Shown here piece by piece: positions 60,159 through 64,000 of a stretch of 64,000 bases of DNA. Within the stretch, counting starts at the first letter, position 1. Each line of letters begins with the position of its first letter. Origin of the DNA: Salipiger thiooxidans (GTDB taxonomy: Bacteria; Pseudomonadota; Alphaproteobacteria; Rhodobacterales; Rhodobacteraceae); NCBI RefSeq assembly GCF_900102075.1, contig NZ_FNAV01000004.1:1-64000 (forward strand). Reading direction: 5' to 3'. A program made the position numbers and the translations under genes. The notes below the pieces were generated by a model. That model made no database searches. It was not told where the DNA came from and was given only the letters and a program-made list of their open reading frames with translations.

Positions 60159-62564
60159 ATGAAGGACATGCCCGAAATCGCCAGTGACTGCGACGCCGCC
60201 CAGCACCGCGCCCAGTGGTGTCAGGACGTGCTCAACACCGCGCCCGACCGCTTCGCGGCGGGGCGGGACATCGCCCGGCGGCTCGGGGCGCTGGTCGAGG
60301 GCGACCGCGTCGAGTTCGGGTTCTGGACCCCGGAGCTGCAGGATTGGCGCATTGCCGACGGCGACGTCTTCCTCGAGATCCTGCGCCCGGACGAGGCCAT
60401 CGACCTGACCGCCAGCCAGAGCGACGTGTCCTTCGACCGGGTGCTGCTGCCGGTGTCCCGCTGCGAGGCCTTCACCTTTGCCGCCGCCACCGGGCTGCAC
60501 GCCGGCGACCGCGACCGGGTCGGCGATTTCTACGCGCTGGTCTACCGCGGGCAGGAGGGCGACTACCACCGCATCCTCGACCCGCTGGCGGCCTCGCTGC
60601 CCTATGGCGCCTTCGCCCCGGCCGAGATCTACGATCTTCCCGCCATGCAGGCCCGGCGGCAGGACAAGGGCTATTTCGAGCAGGTCCGCAAGGACGGCCC
60701 GCACAAGTTCGCGCCGCCGACCTCGATCCTGCAGGTGCACGTGCCCACCGCCACCCCCGGCGGCACGCTGGCCTCGCTCACCCGCCAGTTCGAGCGGCTC
60801 GCCGCGCGCGTGGGGGCGGGGCTGACGCTCGAGCCCGACGAAGAGCTCCTCGCGGGGTACGACGCAGTGCAGCTGCTGCCGGTGGAGCCCACGACGGTCT
60901 ACGAGGCCGGTCCCGCGTTCTGGACCGACACCGACAGCGACGAGACCCGCGTCACCGCCCACCTGATGCGGCCCGACACCACGAACTGGGGCTATGACAT
61001 CGTGATCTCGGGCATGGCCACGGTGAACCCGGTGCTGCTCGAGACCGCGCGTCCGGACGAGCTGGTGGACCTTGCCGCGGTGCTGCACAACTTCCCGCAC
61101 TGGCCCAAGATGCTGGTGCTGGACGTGGTCTTCGGCCACTCGGACAATCAGGGCCTCGGCGTGCTCAACAGCCATTTCTTCGCCGGGCCGAACATGTACG
61201 GCCAGAACCTCGCCTACCATAACCCCTTCGTGCGGGCGATCCTGCTCGAGATGCAGCGCCGCAAGGTGGATTTCGGCGCCGACGGGGTGCGCGTCGACGG
61301 GGCGCAGGATTTCAAGTGGTGGGACGCCTCCACGCAGGAGATGCGCCACGACGACGCCTACCTGCAGGAGATGTCCGACCTCGTGCAGAACGTGGCCGGT
61401 GTCGACTACCGCCCGTGGTTCGTCTTCGAGGACGGTCGGCCGTGGCCGCAGGAAGACTGGGAGCTGAGCTCGGACTACCGCGCGGTCATCGAGAACCAGA
61501 AGGAGACCGACCCGGACGTGTTCCAGTGGGGGCCGCTGACCTTCGCCCACAACACGCCCTTCATCTACACCTTCTGGCTGTCCAAGTACTGGCGCCTGCA
61601 GGAGATCCTGAAGCGCGGCTCGAACTGGATCTCGGGGACCGCGAACCACGACACGCTGCGCCGGGGTACGCAGGTGAACCCCAAGCTCAACATCAACACC
61701 CGTCTCGGCGACACCAAGATGGAGATCCTCGACAAGGCCTACGACAACCCCGCGGTGTCGATCCTGACCTATGCCGCGCTGCCGGGCGTGCCGATGGATT
61801 TCCTCAATGCCACCGCCCGGGCCAGCTGGGGCTTCATCCGCAACCAGGATGACAAGTACGGGGTGAAGGTCGTCTCCGAGGAGGCGATCTCGCTTAAATG
61901 GCAGGTGGACGAGTACAGCTACTCGGTGCCCGGTGCCTTCCGCTGGCTCAAGGAACTGGGCTTCGAGACCCGCGAGGATCTCGCCCGCTTCCTCGAGTTC
62001 CTGCCGGCACTGGTCGACGTGACGGACTACGACCTCAACACGATTGCCACGCTGCTGAACGCGGTCGAGCCGCCGCTGGCGGGGCCGCGCCCGATCACCG
62101 TGGGCGGGCTCAAGCAGATCGCGCGGGCGTGGATGGATGACATGCACGAATATTGCAACGTCTCGCATTCGACCTCGAAGCTCGACCCGGTGCAGACCAA
62201 CGCCATGCGGCGGCTGCGGATGTTCCGGCTGAACAACCCGTGGCTGCGGCAGAACCTGGGCCCGGACGACCATTTCCGCTATCTCGAGCCCATCGACGGG
62301 CGCACGGTCTTCGTGGCGCTGCGCAATGCGCCGCAGGGGGGCGAGGTCTTCACCGTCTGCCACATGGAGGGCGGCGAGACCGATGACATCGACCCGCTCG
62401 ACCTGCTGCCCGACAGCGTCAGCCGCAACGACTGGCACCTGACGATCCGCGGCCCCGGGATCGGGGCGGACTACATCGGCGGCCCGCTGGTGCTGCGCGA
62501 CAGCATGGGGCTGGTGTTCACCCGCGGGCTCGACATCACCCACCTCGCGGGCGAGCCGCACTGA
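60159..62564 (+). CDS. gghA: GH13-like glycoside hydrolase, probable glucosylglycerol hydrolase
   Basis: 801 aa from ATG 60159 (ribosome-binding site GGAG). The N-terminal 250 residues are beta-rich; then TTNWGYDIVISGMATVNPVL, LVLDVVFGHSDNQGLGVLNS, and GH13-type catalytic segments: nucleophile Asp in FGADGVRVDGAQDFKWWDAS (about 379), acid in FVFEDGRPWPQEDWE (about 425), and SGTANHDTLRRGTQV (about 496). NSHFFAGPNMYGQNLAYHNP and RAILLEMQRRKVDFGADG resemble cyanobacterial glucosylglycerol hydrolase. It would recycle the osmolyte glucosylglycerol. The family name is from memory of its motifs; other alpha-glucosidases are possible. Confidence 0.65.
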   Translation: MKDMPEIASDCDAAQHRAQWCQDVLNTAPDRFAAGRDIARRLGALVEGDRVEFGFWTPELQDWRIADGDVFLEILRPDEAIDLTASQSDVSFDRVLLPVSRCEAFTFAAATGLHAGDRDRVGDFYALVYRGQEGDYHRILDPLAASLPYGAFAPAEIYDLPAMQARRQDKGYFEQVRKDGPHKFAPPTSILQVHVPTATPGGTLASLTRQFERLAARVGAGLTLEPDEELLAGYDAVQLLPVEPTTVYEAGPAFWTDTDSDETRVTAHLMRPDTTNWGYDIVISGMATVNPVLLETARPDELVDLAAVLHNFPHWPKMLVLDVVFGHSDNQGLGVLNSHFFAGPNMYGQNLAYHNPFVRAILLEMQRRKVDFGADGVRVDGAQDFKWWDASTQEMRHDDAYLQEMSDLVQNVAGVDYRPWFVFEDGRPWPQEDWELSSDYRAVIENQKETDPDVFQWGPLTFAHNTPFIYTFWLSKYWRLQEILKRGSNWISGTANHDTLRRGTQVNPKLNINTRLGDTKMEILDKAYDNPAVSILTYAALPGVPMDFLNATARASWGFIRNQDDKYGVKVVSEEAISLKWQVDEYSYSVPGAFRWLKELGFETREDLARFLEFLPALVDVTDYDLNTIATLLNAVEPPLAGPRPITVGGLKQIARAWMDDMHEYCNVSHSTSKLDPVQTNAMRRLRMFRLNNPWLRQNLGPDDHFRYLEPIDGRTVFVALRNAPQGGEVFTVCHMEGGETDDIDPLDLLPDSVSRNDWHLTIRGPGIGADYIGGPLVLRDSMGLVFTRGLDITHLAGEPH

Positions 62565-62841
62565 GCCTGCGCCAGGGCCTGCGCTCTGACCTGAGCCTGC
62601 GCCGGGGCCTGCGCTCGGACCTGAGCGTGAGCCGTGACATGGGCGTGGTCTTTGTCCGGGTCTCGGTTGGGGCCCGGGCGTGAAGCGTGGCCCGAGCGCG
62701 GTCGACAACTGCATCTGGGTCCGGTCTTGAGCTCGGGCCTGGGACCGGCTGAGGGCCTCCGATACATGTCGCGCCGCGGGGGGAACCGGGATCGGGCAGA
62801 GCGTCGTCCGGGGCGGTAAGGACGCCAGGCCGGAAAAGCCC
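62565..62841. repeat. Downstream region with 30-base tandem repeat
   Basis: CTGAGCCTGCGCCAGGGCCT plus GCGCTCTGAC is followed by CTGAGCCTGCGCCGGGGCCT plus GCGCTCGGAC (30-base unit, four differences or fewer), then decayed units to about 62740. Short GC-rich hairpins follow. No gene seen. Confidence 0.6.
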
Positions 62842-63804
62842 TCAGGCCGAGACGGCGATCGGGGCGCGGGCGTGCCAGAGCGCGCGGGCGACGTCGAGCG
62901 GCTCCGGCACGCCCAGCGTGTCGAGCGCCAGCGCGGCGGTGCCGGTGACCACGGCCTCGGCGAAGGGGTCGTGCAGGCTGCCGTCCCAGAGCGCGCTCAG
63001 CATCGCCCCGTCGGTGGCGCCGTCGTCGAGGCGCCGGGTCTCCTCGGGCAGGAGCGCGGGGAAGCTGGTCTCCCACGCCGCGCCGCCGCGCAGGCCGAAG
63101 CCCGCGATGGCCTTGCAGGGGTGGCGCTCGAACTCGCCGCCACCGCCCTTGATCACGGTCAGCGCCTCGAGCCCCAGCAGCGCGCCCGCATCCGCCTGCA
63201 GCAGCCGGTAGGGCGGGTGGAAGACCCCCTGCACGCTGACCGGGGCCGCGCCGGGGTTCAGCATCCGGCACACGGTGTTGATGCAGGAGCGCAGGTGCAG
63301 CACGTCGCGCAGCGTCAGCAGCGAGAAGAGCGCCGGCGACAGCGTCTCGAGCGGCAGGTAGGCGATGCCGTCCCGCGCCATCAGCGCGCCGGCCTCGGCG
63401 CCGCTGCCGGCCACCGCGATGCCGAGGGTGCCGAGCCCGTCGCGGATCGCCCGGTCGGCGCCGTTCCAGCCGTGCAGCAGCACCGGGTGGCCGCCGGCGG
63501 CCACCAGCCGCGCCGAGAGCAGGAACCACGGCAGCCCGCGCGTGCGCCCGGCGGCGTAGCAGGGCCAGTCGAGCGCCGGGCGCGGCAGCGCGGGCAGGCT
63601 CGCCTGCGCCTCGGCGGCGAAGCCCGAGATCTCGTCCGCGGTCTCGCCCTTCATCCGCATCAGCATCAGCAGCGCCCCCACCGCATGTGGGTCGGCCTCG
63701 CCCGAGAGCATCAGGCGCATCGCGTCGCGCGCCTCCTCGTGGGTCAGGGATCGCGACCGTCCGGGGCCGCGCCCCAGCGTGCGGACATGGGCGCCAAGGC
63801 TCAT
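62842..63804 (-). CDS. TrpD2-type glycosyltransferase-family protein
   Basis: 320 aa. LGRGPGRSRSLTHEEARDAM, RLMLSGEADPHAVGALLMLM, RMKGETADEISGFAAEAQAS, and LRSCINTVCRMLNPGAAPVS match anthranilate-phosphoribosyltransferase-like (YbiB/TrpD2) proteins. Such genes often sit with assimilatory nitrate reductase genes in alphaproteobacteria. Its ATG overlaps the nitrate reductase stop (ATGA), so it belongs to that operon. Biochemical role unproven. Confidence 0.8.
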   Translation of the reverse strand: MSLGAHVRTLGRGPGRSRSLTHEEARDAMRLMLSGEADPHAVGALLMLMRMKGETADEISGFAAEAQASLPALPRPALDWPCYAAGRTRGLPWFLLSARLVAAGGHPVLLHGWNGADRAIRDGLGTLGIAVAGSGAEAGALMARDGIAYLPLETLSPALFSLLTLRDVLHLRSCINTVCRMLNPGAAPVSVQGVFHPPYRLLQADAGALLGLEALTVIKGGGGEFERHPCKAIAGFGLRGGAAWETSFPALLPEETRRLDDGATDGAMLSALWDGSLHDPFAEAVVTGTAALALDTLGVPEPLDVARALWHARAPIAVSA

Positions 63805-64000
63805 TCGGCGGCTTCCTTTGCATGGGCGGCAGCAAGGATCGCCGCCAGTTCCGGGCGGCAGGAGCCGCAGTTGGTGCCGGCCTCGAGCGCCGCGCCGATC
63901 TGCTCGACGGACACGAGACCCTGGCTCTCGATGGCGGCGAGGATGGTGTTCACGCCGACGTTGAAGCAGGAGCAGACCAGCGGGCCGGGGTCGGGGCGGT
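63801..64000 (-). CDS. nasA: Assimilatory nitrate reductase catalytic subunit, C-terminal end (partial)
   Basis: The last 65 codons, running off the right edge. PLVCSCFNVGVNTILAAIES and LEAGTNCGSCRPELAAILAA form a BFD-like [2Fe-2S] domain with CxC and CxxC cysteines, as found at the C-terminus of NasA-type molybdenum nitrate reductases. The main body is outside the window, so the call relies on this domain and on the TrpD2-type neighbour. A NirB-type protein also has a BFD domain but not at its end. Confidence 0.6.
   Translation of the reverse strand, partial: RPDPGPLVCSCFNVGVNTILAAIESQGLVSVEQIGAALEAGTNCGSCRPELAAILAAAHAKEAAE

Noticed and set aside
1-64000. CRISPR array, toxin-antitoxin or restriction system
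   Set aside because: No regularly spaced identical repeats and no recognisable defence genes were found on reading both strands; the tandem repeats present lack unique spacers.

Overview
The window looks like a chromosomal segment of a GC-rich marine alphaproteobacterium of the Rhodobacteraceae (Roseobacter/Salipiger-like). The basis is a murC-DUF2484-murB order, a division and cell-wall (dcw) cluster running mraZ to ftsZ followed by lpxC, bamD and recN, an imuA-imuB-dnaE2 mutasome, and Rhodobacteraceae-style GC-rich intergenic repeats. The assignment rests on gene content and order, not on a database search.

Layout. 1-336 is the end of an IS903-group IS5-family element whose transposase is broken by a 41-nt insertion. 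It abuts a small uncharacterised gene (337-753, minus). 993-16885 is the structural half of a transposable-type (Mu-like head, siphovirus-type tail) prophage: protease/scaffold, cement protein, major head protein, head-completion proteins, tail tube, frameshift-coupled tail chaperones, tape measure with a lysozyme domain, tail-tip proteins, NlpC/P60 peptidase, J-like tip protein and a beta-helix tailspike. No transposase, terminase, portal or lysis genes lie in the window. 16886-17818 is a long non-coding stretch before mraZ. It holds many TGGG boxes in 10-bp phase (MraZ-operator-like), two inverted DnaA-box-like sites, a predicted promoter with two boxes in its spacer, and a structured leader that resembles the UpsM leader known from Rhodobacter sphaeroides.

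17819-44352 is the dcw cluster: mraZ-rsmH-ftsL-ftsI-murE-murF-mraY-murD, then two minus-strand genes (a ParB-motif protein and an HI0933-type flavoprotein), then ftsW-murG-murC-DUF2484-murB-ddl-ftsQ-ftsA-ftsZ, then lpxC, bamD and recN. Together these make and polymerise lipid II, build the Z-ring and septal synthase, commit lipid A synthesis and add an outer-membrane assembly lipoprotein and a DNA-repair ATPase. 44353-45195 is non-coding and carries one copy of a ~130-bp repeat.

45196-50844 (minus) is the SOS-type translesion cassette imuA-imuB-dnaE2, with a 121-bp tandem duplication between imuB and dnaE2. Upstream of imuA is a GC-rich degenerate tandem repeat and then a compact minus-strand RNA candidate (about 51352-51522) with a three-way junction and an intrinsic terminator, divergent from a small winged-helix gene and a membrane-protein gene. 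52601-57627 (minus) is an acyl-CoA catabolism operon (acyl-CoA synthetase, SDR dehydrogenase, thiolase, acyl-CoA dehydrogenase) with a divergent AraC-type regulator at 57749. 58976-62564 holds a HCCA-isomerase/DsbA-family protein and a GH13-like glucosylglycerol-hydrolase-type enzyme flanked by two different GC-rich tandem repeats. The right edge (minus) is a TrpD2-type protein and the C-terminus of an assimilatory nitrate reductase.

The most interesting items are the minus-strand structured RNA at 51352-51522, the mraZ leader with its operator array, and a lambda-like -1 frameshift site (GGGAAAC) in the tail chaperone gene.
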